This document shows, piece after piece, positions 1 to 8,400 of a stretch of 64,000 nt of DNA. The position numbers and the translations under genes were made by a program. The stretch is from Paenibacillus dendritiformis (GTDB lineage: Bacteria > Bacillota > Bacilli > Paenibacillales > Paenibacillaceae): the NCBI RefSeq assembly GCF_021654795.1, contig NZ_AP025344.1, forward strand, positions 248,001-312,000, given 5' to 3'. The number at the start of each line of letters is the position of its first letter. The first letter of the stretch is position 1. The notes under the pieces were generated by a model. The model ran no database searches and was not told where the DNA came from. It saw only the letters and a list, made by a program, of their open reading frames with translations.

Positions 1-197
1 TGAACATCGAACAGGCGGAATTTGAAACTGACCAAATCGATAAAACTCAGGCGTTTGCTGTTGGAACATCAATCTACTGGGATGCCACAAAAAACCAACT
101 TACAGAGACTGCCACCGACAACCGTCTTGTAGGGCGAGTAACGGCGGCGAAAGACGCCAATAACGTAATCTGGTTCCTGCTGGGACCACAAGTATAG
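1..197 (+). CDS. Phage capsid decoration protein, DUF2190-like (5' partial)
   Basis: The window opens inside a reading frame (codons in phase with base 3) that stops at 195-197. The 64 visible residues contain an AVGTSIYWD segment, followed by a TDNRLVGRV segment, a pattern I associate with DUF2190 head decoration proteins that sit on the capsid surface. It lies 14 bases before the major capsid gene, the usual place for a decoration gene. The start is outside the window, so the full length is unknown. Family assignment is from motif memory only. Confidence 0.6.
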   Translation, partial: NIEQAEFETDQIDKTQAFAVGTSIYWDATKNQLTETATDNRLVGRVTAAKDANNVIWFLLGPQV

Positions 198-211
198 GAG
201 GCTGATAATCA

Positions 212-1276
212 ATGGCAAGAGTACACAGTATTGAGACACTGAAAGAAAAGCGCCGGCAGGGGACCGTTCAAACAACGGTTCCTTTTTTGTTGAATGGACG
301 TCAGGAAGTAGTCACCAAGAAGATCGTAAACGGCGAGATGGAGACCTATGAGCTCGATAAGCCGATTGGCGAGATGTTGACGAGTGAAAACAGCAGGAAG
401 GAACTGCTGCAGAAGGTTGTCCTTGACGTTGAGCTGGGGAAAGAAGAAGTCCCGACCCTGTACGGTCCCATTTATGACACAATGAATGATCCTAATTTTC
501 CAGAAGTATTCGACGCAAAGTGGGCACAATACGGAACCGTTGTTTTCTTCAAACACCTTGAAGGCGAGGAAGTCAAGTTTGGTAGTTTGCAAGCAGAACA
601 AGGTCCAACAGCTAGAATCGAGGGGTTTACAGCGGGATTTGAGTACACAAAAGAAATAGAGCTTTTTAACCAAACATTTAACTTTGAGTTGCTTAACAAG
701 GCGTTCGGGGAAGCCCACAATGCGCTGCTAAATCATCTTCATCTCGGGCCGATCATCAAGCACAGCTATAAGGCAGGAAACAAGACGGCGCCTGTATACG
801 TGGACCAGTTAGGCAAAACGCTCACGAGTGCAACAGGAGCTCACTTCATCTTGAGTATGCGGGAGACGCTGCGAGCTGCACTGCGGGATGCCCGAACGGC
901 CAAGCGCCCGGGGAACATTCTCTTGGCAAATCCGGCCGACAAAGAGGATATCGACGATGCACTGTCCAGTTTTACAATTCAGGCGACGCCTTATCGGGCA
1001 TTGGACGGCATCACGGACATCATTTACTACGATGGATGGGAAGCCACCGTAAGCAAAAAGACATACACATATCCGGGTGTTCCTGCAGGAAAGGCTTACC
1101 TTATCCGTCCGAAACGCGGATTTAAGGAGCTCGTCAAGCAGGCCCTGCAAATCCAGGCGACCATGGGGGACTTGACGCGTCTGGTAGAAGCACAAGTGGT
1201 CGGCGACGTATGGCGTGGTGTATTTGCGGCAATCGACGAAAATGTCCAGGAGATTAGTTTCCCGGGCAAAGCCTAA
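212..1276 (+). CDS. Phage major capsid protein (Phage_cap_E type)
   Basis: 354 residues, preceded by a good AGGAGG site 8-9 bases before the ATG. The length and order (after a decoration protein, before connector proteins) fit the gpE-like major capsid family, an HK97-fold shell protein. The N-terminal segment with DVELGKEE and the C-terminal RLVEAQVVGD segment resemble capsid E proteins of Firmicute prophages. It would form the icosahedral head, so this prophage encodes a head and is not only a tail-like bacteriocin. The head module differs from classical PBSX, suggesting modular exchange. Exact family is inferred, the structural role is fairly sure. Confidence 0.75.
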   Translation: MARVHSIETLKEKRRQGTVQTTVPFLLNGRQEVVTKKIVNGEMETYELDKPIGEMLTSENSRKELLQKVVLDVELGKEEVPTLYGPIYDTMNDPNFPEVFDAKWAQYGTVVFFKHLEGEEVKFGSLQAEQGPTARIEGFTAGFEYTKEIELFNQTFNFELLNKAFGEAHNALLNHLHLGPIIKHSYKAGNKTAPVYVDQLGKTLTSATGAHFILSMRETLRAALRDARTAKRPGNILLANPADKEDIDDALSSFTIQATPYRALDGITDIIYYDGWEATVSKKTYTYPGVPAGKAYLIRPKRGFKELVKQALQIQATMGDLTRLVEAQVVGDVWRGVFAAIDENVQEISFPGKA

Positions 1277-1289
1277 GGCGGTGATCTAA

Positions 1290-1640
1290 ATGGAAACTAG
1301 TCCATTGCTTAGGACCAAGCTTCGGAGACTCTTAAACGAGGTGATTCCGAGGGGCGGTTCCGAAGCGGATACGAATTTCACCGATGCGGAAATCGACTTG
1401 CTGCTACAGGAGGCGGATAGCATTTATGTCGCCGCCTCCGTGGGGTGGATGGAGAAGGCGGGGCTGCTGCAGGGTGACATCGAGAGCTATTCGGCTGGTA
1501 CGGAAAAGTACGACCTCACACCCCTGAAAGACAAGCTCAATCACGCTTTGTTGATGGCTCAGCAGTACAGCCAAATGGCGGAATCGGCTGCGAACGGGGG
1601 GAGCTTCATGCTCCGCGTGCAGGCACCGCGGGTGCTTTGA
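1290..1640 (+). CDS. Probable head-tail connector (adaptor) protein
   Basis: 116 residues, starting 13 bases after the capsid gene with a GGCGGTGAT site. Mostly alpha-helical by composition, with a LLLQEADSIYVAASVGWMEKA helix region near residues 35-57 (read as pieces). Position directly after the capsid gene and size match the Ad1/gp6-like connector that docks on the portal. No catalytic motif is seen. Function rests on synteny with Xkd/YqbG-type prophages. Confidence 0.5.
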   Translation: METSPLLRTKLRRLLNEVIPRGGSEADTNFTDAEIDLLLQEADSIYVAASVGWMEKAGLLQGDIESYSAGTEKYDLTPLKDKLNHALLMAQQYSQMAESAANGGSFMLRVQAPRVL

Positions 1641-1641
1641 C

Positions 1642-2022
1642 ATGGACTTTGTAGAATTGCGCCGGCGGCATATTGCTTGGAATATATCGCAGAACCCTAC
1701 TGAGATCGCTATCCACCGCAAGGAGAAAGTCCGGAAGGGTGGCGGGCACGATGAGATTGAAAAGGACCTTCCGCCCGTTACCGTCCGGATTTTTGTTTCG
1801 CGCTCTCAGATACCGCAGACCGTTTCCAATTTAGCCGGCACGAAACAGACGGATAAGATGTATAGCCTACTTGCCGACGGGTACGCGGACATCAAAGCAG
1901 GTCCGAACGTAACCGATCGTTTCGAAGCTTTAGGCGAGACGTTCGAAGTTGTTTCTGTCCAACCACAGGTTGTGCAGGGTGTGATCGTTGGGTATCAGGC
2001 CGATCTTGAAAGGGTGAAGTGA
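1642..2022 (+). CDS. xkdH: Head closure protein, XkdH/gp16-like
   Basis: 126 residues, starting one base after the preceding stop. The central part (PPVTVRIFVSR, then GPNVTDRFEALGETFEVVSV) is beta-rich and resembles the head-closure barrel (SPP1 gp16, PBSX XkdH), with the late GETFEV segment typical of proteins that read the phage gene start as DFVELRRRHI. It would seal the connector after packaging and present the tail docking face. Assignment by order and weak motif similarity. Confidence 0.55.
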   Translation: MDFVELRRRHIAWNISQNPTEIAIHRKEKVRKGGGHDEIEKDLPPVTVRIFVSRSQIPQTVSNLAGTKQTDKMYSLLADGYADIKAGPNVTDRFEALGETFEVVSVQPQVVQGVIVGYQADLERVK

Positions 2023-2023
2023 T

Positions 2024-2440
2024 ATGGGCGATTTTGGCGAAAATGCGATCGAATACATCAGGCGGAAGAAAGCCGGCACATATTCTGTTGTTGAAAATTT
2101 AGCTCGAAAAGCCGAGGGCGACATGAGAATGAGCTTTCCCTGGAAACCAAGAACACACACTGCACATAGAGCGTTGCATGCAGGTGTAGAAGAATCAAAA
2201 GACAAGGTTACTATGTATCTTTCTCACGGCGTTCGGTATGGCGGCATCCTGGAGGAGGGCTCCAAACCCCATATCATACGGCCTAAAGACAAGAAGGCAT
2301 TGTACTGGAGTGGCGCGAAGCACCCGGTACGGGCTGTAAAGCATCCAGGTACGAAGCCACGAGCGATTGTCCAGCCTACAGCGGTCAAATACAAGGGGAA
2401 GCTCCGGGACGCTTTACTGAAATGGTGGGGTGCTGAATGA
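2024..2440 (+). CDS. xkdI: HK97 gp10-like tail component, XkdI-like
   Basis: 138 residues, beginning one base after the upstream stop. It contains the central HGVRYGGILEEGSKPHIIRP region typical of HK97 gp10/XkdI proteins (Y..LE.G...H.I.P). These small basic proteins act at the head-tail junction or in tail completion. The end overlaps the next start by four bases (ATGA), showing translational coupling. Family recognition is good, exact mechanistic role is not known. Confidence 0.7.
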   Translation: MGDFGENAIEYIRRKKAGTYSVVENLARKAEGDMRMSFPWKPRTHTAHRALHAGVEESKDKVTMYLSHGVRYGGILEEGSKPHIIRPKDKKALYWSGAKHPVRAVKHPGTKPRAIVQPTAVKYKGKLRDALLKWWGAE

Positions 2441-3273
2441 GGAACGCGATCAGAGAAAGGTTGATTGCTGCAATTCCCGAGCTAAAGGACGTCTATGAGC
2501 CACATGCTGCCGAGGCCAAGAGCGAAAAGCCGTATGTCGTTGTCCTGCAAGGGCAGGATAGCGACGAGTCACCTTGGACCGGCTTCCGCCGGATCGTCGA
2601 GGTCTGGCCGTATGTGTCTCGGTCGACTTTTGAAAAGGTGGACGCCTTGGCGGGAAAAATCATCGCCGCTCTGGACAAGCAGCTGCTGACAACCGAGGCC
2701 GGAGAGGTCTTTTCGTGCATTTACCTTGGGTCATCGGGGCAGGACGTTGTTGACGAAGAATGGGACGCGATTACTCGAGGCATGCAGTTTGCTGTTATGG
2801 CGCTGCAGCCGGTTGGTACAGACGGCCAAATCACAAGTGACCCATGGGTTCCGGCTCTGGCGTCCTGGACGACCAACATCATGGGACAAGATTGGGCCGT
2901 TTATAACGGTTTCTGGCCGCTCGGGTACGCGCGTCCTGCGGTCATGTGGCGGGTGACAGGGATTGACGTAACACCGATAAGCTTGGGCTTATATCGAATA
3001 ACAAAGCGCTTTACGGTGCATGTGGCTGGAAATAAGGAACATCCGGAGAATGCAGGGGTGGCCGCACTTGTCGAACGGTTAGGGAGCGAAATTAAAATCC
3101 CTTTTGACCTTAAGGACCGGAGATACCTGACGATTATGGATCCGAAAGCCAATATTGGAGCCGATGCGTTACAGGAGGGCCAAATCACGGTCACACTTTC
3201 GCGACGCGTATCGCGGCCACAGGCCGATGTCCCGTTAATCCGCAGTGTAAATTACAAATCAAGTATCAGGTAG
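2437..3273 (+). CDS. Tail terminator/completion protein, XkdJ-position, two-part
   Basis: 278 residues, coupled to xkdI by an ATGA overlap. The N-terminal 125 residues look like a tail terminator domain (IRERLIAAIPELKDVY start, then a GFRRIVEVWPYV strand). The C-terminal half, from about residue 128, begins with DPWVPALASWT and contains YNGFWPLGYARPAVMWRV; it has its own alternating strand pattern. The protein is about twice the length of a single terminator, so it may be a fusion or an internal duplication. It sits where XkdJ sits in PBSX-type phages. It would cap the tube and sheath at the neck. Confidence 0.5.
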   Translation: MRNAIRERLIAAIPELKDVYEPHAAEAKSEKPYVVVLQGQDSDESPWTGFRRIVEVWPYVSRSTFEKVDALAGKIIAALDKQLLTTEAGEVFSCIYLGSSGQDVVDEEWDAITRGMQFAVMALQPVGTDGQITSDPWVPALASWTTNIMGQDWAVYNGFWPLGYARPAVMWRVTGIDVTPISLGLYRITKRFTVHVAGNKEHPENAGVAALVERLGSEIKIPFDLKDRRYLTIMDPKANIGADALQEGQITVTLSRRVSRPQADVPLIRSVNYKSSIR

Positions 3274-3282
3274 GTGAGATCG

Positions 3283-3486
3283 ATGGCGGAGAAGCCTGAA
3301 AAAAAGGCGGAAGCGACAAATGAATCAAAGTATCCCATTGATGAGCTTTCGGCACATGCCGAGGCTCTTTTTAATGTTCGGCCAGAGGTTTTGGTCGGCG
3401 CTCTACATGGAGTTAACCAACGCGAACTGACGATTGATGAGGTAAAAAAAGCAGTCGATCAGTTTTTGAAAAGGAAGGCGATCTAA
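3283..3486 (+). CDS. Small conserved phage protein between terminator and sheath genes
   Basis: About 67 residues from ATG 3283. A GTG at 3274 is in frame but the GGTGAG site at 3274-3279 overlaps it, so ATG 3283 is preferred. The product is charged (EKPEKKAEATNES) with a C-terminal helix-strand-helix ending in VKKAVDQFLKRKAI. It lies directly before the sheath gene with a one-base gap. I do not recognise a named family; a short protein at this spot is common in Paenibacillus and Clostridium myo-type prophages. Confidence 0.5.
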   Translation: MAEKPEKKAEATNESKYPIDELSAHAEALFNVRPEVLVGALHGVNQRELTIDEVKKAVDQFLKRKAI

Positions 3487-4938
3487 ATGGCAGGAGGAAA
3501 TTGGAGTCCGACGGATATGCCGGTGCTGCCTGGACTTTACATGAATTTCGTAGCCGTGGCGGGCGCCGCCATTCAACCGGGCGCGCGCGGCATCGTCGTT
3601 GCCCCCGTGAAGGCACATTGGGGGCCGGTCGGTGAGTTTGTTGAAGTTGCGGACGAGAAGGCGATTAAGGATAACTTTTCGTCGGATGAGACGGGCGGAG
3701 CCACGGCATACACAACATTGTTTTTGGCCCTGCTTGGTGGGCCGAAAAAGCTGCTCGCCTATCGTCTGGCCGATTCGTCGGCGGCGGCCGCCAAGGTCAC
3801 GCTCAAGGATACCACAGACACTGACTGCTTGACTCTGACAGCGAAGTATCCAGGAGAGCGCGGAAACGGCTTTAATGTGACAGTACAGGCCAGCCTTGTT
3901 GATGCTACAAAAAAAGAGCTGAGATTGTACGAGGGCACGACTCTTTTGCGGACGTTTTCGATTGGGGACGGCACAGCGGCTGCTGCGGCCATCAATGAAG
4001 ACGCGGATAACAACTGGATCGTTGCAGAGAAGGTGGCCGACGGAACTGTGGCGGACACATCCGGCGCCGCCCTCAATGGAGGAAAGAGCGGCATTTCCGG
4101 CATCACGAATGCCGATTACATCGCCGCGACGGAAGCCTTCGAGGGACAGGACTTCCACGTCCTGACGCTTGATGGAGTCACCGATCCGGCGCTTCGGGCA
4201 AGCATCACGGCGTGGGTCAAGCGTGTTCGCGGCGAAGGAAAGGGCATTATTGCCACACTCGGGGGGCCGACGTCGGATGACAAAGGCCACGATGCGGTGA
4301 CAAAGGCAATTGCCCGGAGCGCTGCGTGTAACCACGAAGGCATTGTAAATGTCGGCTCGGGGGCTATTCTCGGCGACAAGGAATACAGTTCCGCGCAGAT
4401 TGCAGCATGGGCTGCTGGTTTGATAGCGGGGCAGTCCCTCAGTCAAGCCACAACATATGCCGAGTCGCCTTTTGATGACGTGACCCGGCGATGGACCCGT
4501 TCGGATCAAGAGCAAGCCGTACGTGGGGGCGTGTTCCTACTGATTCACGATGGACGTCAAGTCAAGGTTCTGCGGGGCGTCAATACGCTTGTCACGCTGC
4601 AGGAGGGGAAGAACAACTCCTGGAAGAAAATCCGGACAATCCGCGTCATGGATCAAATCAATTCCGACCTTCAGCGGACTGCTGAAGATACCTATATAGG
4701 TAAGGTAAACAACACCGAAGAGGGGCGTTTGGCTCTGATCGGTGCCTGCAAGGAATATATGAGAACGTTGGCTCAGAGCAATGTCATTGAAGGGGCAGGG
4801 TATGACGTTATCCTTGATCCAGATTATTATGGTTCTTCGCCTGCTAAAAAGCCGGAACCTGACCAGGTATTCTTGCAGTGGAACGCTAGACTGACAGATG
4901 TGATGGAACAAATTTTTGGCACGTTCTTCGTTTCGTAA
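3487..4938 (+). CDS. xkdK: Phage tail sheath protein, XkdK-like
   Basis: 483 residues. The N terminus has MPVLPGLYMNFVAVA with the PGARGIVVAPVKAHWGP strand typical of sheath domain I, and the C-terminal part (LQRTAEDTYIGKVNNTEEGR, then VFLQWNARLTDVMEQIFGTFFVS) is the conserved sheath domain with the donor C-terminal strand. It polymerises around the tube and contracts on infection. Followed by the tube gene after 14 bases. Strong assignment. Confidence 0.92.
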   Translation: MAGGNWSPTDMPVLPGLYMNFVAVAGAAIQPGARGIVVAPVKAHWGPVGEFVEVADEKAIKDNFSSDETGGATAYTTLFLALLGGPKKLLAYRLADSSAAAAKVTLKDTTDTDCLTLTAKYPGERGNGFNVTVQASLVDATKKELRLYEGTTLLRTFSIGDGTAAAAAINEDADNNWIVAEKVADGTVADTSGAALNGGKSGISGITNADYIAATEAFEGQDFHVLTLDGVTDPALRASITAWVKRVRGEGKGIIATLGGPTSDDKGHDAVTKAIARSAACNHEGIVNVGSGAILGDKEYSSAQIAAWAAGLIAGQSLSQATTYAESPFDDVTRRWTRSDQEQAVRGGVFLLIHDGRQVKVLRGVNTLVTLQEGKNNSWKKIRTIRVMDQINSDLQRTAEDTYIGKVNNTEEGRLALIGACKEYMRTLAQSNVIEGAGYDVILDPDYYGSSPAKKPEPDQVFLQWNARLTDVMEQIFGTFFVS

Positions 4939-4952
4939 AGGGGGAATGAAAT

Positions 4953-5372
4953 ATGGCACAAGGAGCAGGAATGGACCCAACAAGAGCGATACTTGGGACA
5001 TTCGCTCAAGCGTTTATCGATGGCGAATGGCAGACGAATATAAACCATCTGGAGGCTAAGGTGGAAATCGATAAACGAGAGCTCAACCTAGTAGGCCATA
5101 ACTGGGTGCAATTCAAAATCGGTGCCAAGAAGGGCACTGGCACCATTAGCGGATACAAAACCACATCAAAGATGATTCAGAGGGATTTCAGCAAATTTGA
5201 CATCATTTCCAAATTGGATGATCCAGAGGCCTACGGTTTTGAACGTATACGTTTGATCCGTTGTATGCCAGACAGCGTACAACTCGCCAACTGGACGGCT
5301 GGCGAAGAAGTGACGGAGGAAACGCCATTCACGTTTGAAGATTATGAGCTGCTCGACCCTATTGAAATCTAA
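4953..5372 (+). CDS. xkdM: Phage tail tube protein, XkdM-like
   Basis: 139 residues, with a GGGGGAATGA site before ATG 4953. The sequence carries INHLEAKVEIDKRELNLVG and ISGYKTTSKMI strands of the XkdM/phage tail tube family, a gp19-like beta-barrel that stacks as hexamers inside the sheath. Sheath-tube gene order and length (about 140-150 residues) match PBSX. Good assignment. Confidence 0.9.
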   Translation: MAQGAGMDPTRAILGTFAQAFIDGEWQTNINHLEAKVEIDKRELNLVGHNWVQFKIGAKKGTGTISGYKTTSKMIQRDFSKFDIISKLDDPEAYGFERIRLIRCMPDSVQLANWTAGEEVTEETPFTFEDYELLDPIEI

Positions 5373-5393
5373 AATTGAGAGGATGAATATATA

Positions 5394-5825
5394 ATGGCAA
5401 ATCAACAATTGAACGAACAGGAGATCCTGGACAGTCTATTCGAAACGGCGTCCAATTTACCCGAAGAGACTGTTTTCATCAAACGACTCGGTATGCGGGC
5501 CGTGCTGCGAGGACTGACATCAAGCAAGGTGGACGCGATTCGAGAGCGCTGCACGGTACGGAAGACGATTAAAGGCCAGACTACTGAAAAAGTAGATACT
5601 GAGCAATTTAATGCAGCGTTGATCAAGGAGGCTACATCTTCCCTTGAAGTCCAGGGGCTTAAATTGAGTGGGTGGGGCGACGAACGTTTGACCAGTCGCT
5701 TGAAGCTGTCGGGCGGCGAAGAAGTGATCCGCCGAATGCTGCTGGCTGGGGAGTTGGATGCGGTTGGAGACAAGGTTCTCGAAATCTCCGGTTTCGGGGT
5801 AGACATTGCAGATGTAAAAAACTAA
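5394..5825 (+). CDS. xkdN: Tail assembly chaperone, XkdN-like (short form)
   Basis: 143 residues, with GAGAGGATGA before the ATG. The central VFIKRLGMRAVLRGLTSSKVDAIRERC part is typical of XkdN (gpG-like) chaperones that coat the tape-measure protein during tail assembly. The last three codons are GTA AAA AAC directly before the TAA stop, which makes an A AAA AAC slippery heptamer (5816-5822). A share of ribosomes should slip by -1 and add the extension at 5822-5995, giving a gpGT-type long form of about 200 residues. Confidence 0.88.
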   Translation: MANQQLNEQEILDSLFETASNLPEETVFIKRLGMRAVLRGLTSSKVDAIRERCTVRKTIKGQTTEKVDTEQFNAALIKEATSSLEVQGLKLSGWGDERLTSRLKLSGGEEVIRRMLLAGELDAVGDKVLEISGFGVDIADVKN

Positions 5826-5894
5826 TAGGCTCCGGGGGAATGACGACGATGCTGTACCACATGTGGGTACGGCACGATCTGACACCCGGGGCCT
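5816..5894 (+). promoter_or_regulatory. Programmed -1 ribosomal frameshift signal
   Basis: The heptamer A AAA AAC occupies 5816-5822 in the correct phase of xkdN, immediately before its stop. Five bases further a stem begins: GGCTCCGGG (5828-5836) pairs with CCCGGGGCC (5886-5894), nine pairs with one G-U. Inside it a second hairpin pairs TGCTGTACC (5850-5858) with GGTACGGCA (5866-5874) over a 7-nt loop. Slippery site, spacer and stimulatory structure are all seen directly. Tail chaperone frameshifting is well known in long-tailed phages; operation here is inferred. Confidence 0.85.
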
Positions 5895-5995
5895 TTTGGT
5901 CTCTTCCAGCGGGGGAGAGGAAGCTTTTGCTTGCCTTCACGCTAATGGAGATTGAATCCGTACCAAAGCCAAAGCGGGGTGATAAGCTTGGCTGA
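5822..5995 (+). CDS. Frameshift extension of tail chaperone (T domain of gpGT-like protein)
   Basis: Reading in the -1 phase after the slip site gives 57 codons: LIGSGGMTTMLYHMWVRHD through VPKPKRGDKLG, stop at 5993-5995. It has no ribosome site of its own that would make a stand-alone gene convincing, and phase, slip site and length all fit a C-terminal extension of XkdN. In lambda the equivalent T part binds the tube protein while the G part coats the tape measure. The stop lies within the first codons of the tape-measure gene. Confidence 0.8.
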   Translation, partial: LIGSGGMTTMLYHMWVRHDLTPGAFWSLPAGERKLLLAFTLMEIESVPKPKRGDKLG

Positions 5996-8390
5996 GAAGG
6001 AATTCTACCGCCTGGATCTCGTCATCGGTACGGACGGGGTGGAAGATGCCGAGAAGCAAGTCAAAGCAATAGACAAGATGCTTGAGCAGACGACTCGGCG
6101 GGCTTCCGTGCTGGGGAAAACTAAAATCACTCCAACCGCCCGATTGGAAGACCGATTATCTTCGCCTGCACAGAAGATTGAGGGCAGGATGGAGAAGATA
6201 AATCGGACTGTAGCGAGGCCGGAAGCGCGGCTCTCGGATAAAGTTTCCGGCGCAGCGAACAAAGTCTCCTCCACTCTGACAAGTTTGGCCCGTAAACCAT
6301 ACACCGTGTTCATTTACGCAAGAGACTTCGCATCCGCAACCATTCATAAAATCATGAACGTTCTGAGTAGTCCTCTGACATTGCTTGGCGTAGGGGGCGG
6401 CATGGCCGGGGTGACTACGGTCGGCCTGAACATGGTCATGGAAGAGCAAGGTATTCGGTCAGCCTTCAAGGTCCTGCTGGGCAGCGAGGATGCCGCGCAA
6501 AAGCGTGTTGAAGAATTGACCACATTCGCAGGGCAAACGCCTTACAAACGCGAGGAAATCTACGAGGCCTCGCGGATTTTGCAGGTATTCACGGGGAATG
6601 CTCTATCCACCGGAAATGAACTCAAGCGGATAGGGGACATCGCGGCGGGGACGAAGCAGCCGTTCGGTGATGTTGCTCTCTGGATGGGCCGACTATATGA
6701 TGCCATGAAGTCTGGGCGGCCAGTCGGTGAAATGACTTCCCGCCTCCAAGAGATGGGGGCGATTAACGGAGAGGCCAGGGCCGGTATTGAAGCGCTCGCG
6801 GAATCGGGGATGGACATTTCGAAAACTTGGCCGATTGTTACCCAAGCATTCGACAAATTTGACGGCATGATGGAGGAAATGAGCGGCAACCTACAGAACC
6901 TGCTGCTCGGAACCAAGTCTTTCTTCACCCAGAATGTCTTCAAACGCTGGGGGATGGGGATCGAAAGTGTTCTTGGTCCCGCCTTGAAAAAGTTTCGACA
7001 ATGGAGATCCGAAAATAAGGAGACCGTTGTTTTAATTGGGCAGACCTTTGAGGATCTTGGAAAAAAGGCTGCTGACTTTGCAATTGGAGGTATTGAAAAG
7101 ATATCTTCCAAAATAAGCGAGTTGGCTAAAAATCCAGATTTTCAGAACGCTGATTTTTTCGGGAAGATTAAAATAGCGTGGGATGATCTAATCGCGAAGC
7201 CCTTTTCTGACTGGTGGTCTTCAGATGGTAAGGCAATGATTGCCGATATTTCCGGAAAAATAGGTGGAGCACTCGGTGGAGGTTTAAAAGGCATACTCAT
7301 GGGAGCTCTAGGACTCTTCACCACTGAGAATACACTCAATGATGACGGAACATTCACATCGGCAGGGGTTGCGGCTGGGCAGGCGTTTTTTCAATCTTTC
7401 GTAGACGCTTTTGATGCTAGTGAAATTGCGCAAAAAGCCGTTGAAGCTTTCCAAAACATTCAACCTACATGGTTGGGTGGGGAATCAAGCGGTTGGATCG
7501 GGAATGTTCTTGCACTTGGTTTTGATGCTTGGTTGCTAACGAAAGCTTACAAGCTATTCAAGAAGCCGTTCACTTCTGGGAAAAAAGCTTGGAACTGGGG
7601 CAAGGGATTGTTCGGTAAAGGCAGCAAAGTCTCACCGGGAGTCGGCGGAGGCGGTTATGTTAACCCGGCAGGTTCTTCTAAAAAGCCTTTGCAAAGGGCC
7701 CCAGGTCCATATCAACGTGGCTGGTATCCCAGAACGCCAACCACGCATCCGCCTGTTGCCCCAAAATCACCCGCAGTGCCGGTAAAACTCCCTCCATTTG
7801 CGAAAACGATGGTCAAGGGACTGCCGTATGTTGCCGCTGGGCTGAGCGTCTACGACATCGCTACGGCGGAGCCGGGACAAGAACGAGCGAAGGCTGTCGG
7901 CTCAAATGCCGGTGGTTGGCTCGGGGCGATAGCTGGAATGAAGCTCGGCGCCGCTGCTGGTTCCATCGTACCCGGTTACGGAAATGTAGTGGGCGGCCTG
8001 ATCGGTATGGGATTCGGTGCCATGGGTGGCAGCAGAATTGGGGAATATGTGATGGAGAACCCAGAGGTTCCGCGGAAAGTCGCTCCTATTCTTGGGGGAG
8101 TTTCCGGCACAGGTTCGGGCACCGCCGCTGCAATAAAGGCAATCATGGAACAAGAGAAACAAAAGAAATCCTCTGAGACCGTCAAGATATCTGAGCAGCA
8201 AGTAGATCAGATGATGTCGTTCCTGAAGGATTTCAAAAAAGAAGTCAATAATGATTTTGGGATTAACCTTGCTCCCGGTGCCATCCAGATCAACATGCCA
8301 AAAGAAGAAGTTGATTACGATTTGATCAAGAATGTCGTGGGCCAGGGAATCGCCAGAGCAATAGAAACAACGTTACAAAACACGAAATGA
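5988..8390 (+). CDS. xkdO: Tail tape-measure protein, XkdO-like
   Basis: About 800 residues. TTG 5988 is chosen as start because GGGGTGA lies five bases upstream; an in-frame TTG at 5952 lacks a site. The N-terminal part has heptad-like charged helices, then a Phage tape-measure core (EEQGIRSAFKVLLG, FAGQTPYKREEIYEASRILQVFTG, about residues 160-240) and hydrophobic glycine-rich segments near residues 420-440 and 650-690 (VVGGLIGMGFGAMGG), usual for proteins that thread into the membrane. It sets tail length and is the substrate of the chaperone pair before it. Confidence 0.88.
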   Translation: MAEKEFYRLDLVIGTDGVEDAEKQVKAIDKMLEQTTRRASVLGKTKITPTARLEDRLSSPAQKIEGRMEKINRTVARPEARLSDKVSGAANKVSSTLTSLARKPYTVFIYARDFASATIHKIMNVLSSPLTLLGVGGGMAGVTTVGLNMVMEEQGIRSAFKVLLGSEDAAQKRVEELTTFAGQTPYKREEIYEASRILQVFTGNALSTGNELKRIGDIAAGTKQPFGDVALWMGRLYDAMKSGRPVGEMTSRLQEMGAINGEARAGIEALAESGMDISKTWPIVTQAFDKFDGMMEEMSGNLQNLLLGTKSFFTQNVFKRWGMGIESVLGPALKKFRQWRSENKETVVLIGQTFEDLGKKAADFAIGGIEKISSKISELAKNPDFQNADFFGKIKIAWDDLIAKPFSDWWSSDGKAMIADISGKIGGALGGGLKGILMGALGLFTTENTLNDDGTFTSAGVAAGQAFFQSFVDAFDASEIAQKAVEAFQNIQPTWLGGESSGWIGNVLALGFDAWLLTKAYKLFKKPFTSGKKAWNWGKGLFGKGSKVSPGVGGGGYVNPAGSSKKPLQRAPGPYQRGWYPRTPTTHPPVAPKSPAVPVKLPPFAKTMVKGLPYVAAGLSVYDIATAEPGQERAKAVGSNAGGWLGAIAGMKLGAAAGSIVPGYGNVVGGLIGMGFGAMGGSRIGEYVMENPEVPRKVAPILGGVSGTGSGTAAAIKAIMEQEKQKKSSETVKISEQQVDQMMSFLKDFKKEVNNDFGINLAPGAIQINMPKEEVDYDLIKNVVGQGIARAIETTLQNTK

Positions 8391-8400
8391 GGCGGGGAAT

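Noticed and set aside
3403-4515. 370-codon open frame opposite the sheath gene
   Set aside because: Sheath gene is certain by motif and order; the opposite frame has no start site.
5672-5995. Open frame beginning inside xkdN taken as a separate gene
   Set aside because: Only the part after 5822 is meaningful, in the -1 phase of the slip site; the upstream part is antisense to coding logic of xkdN.
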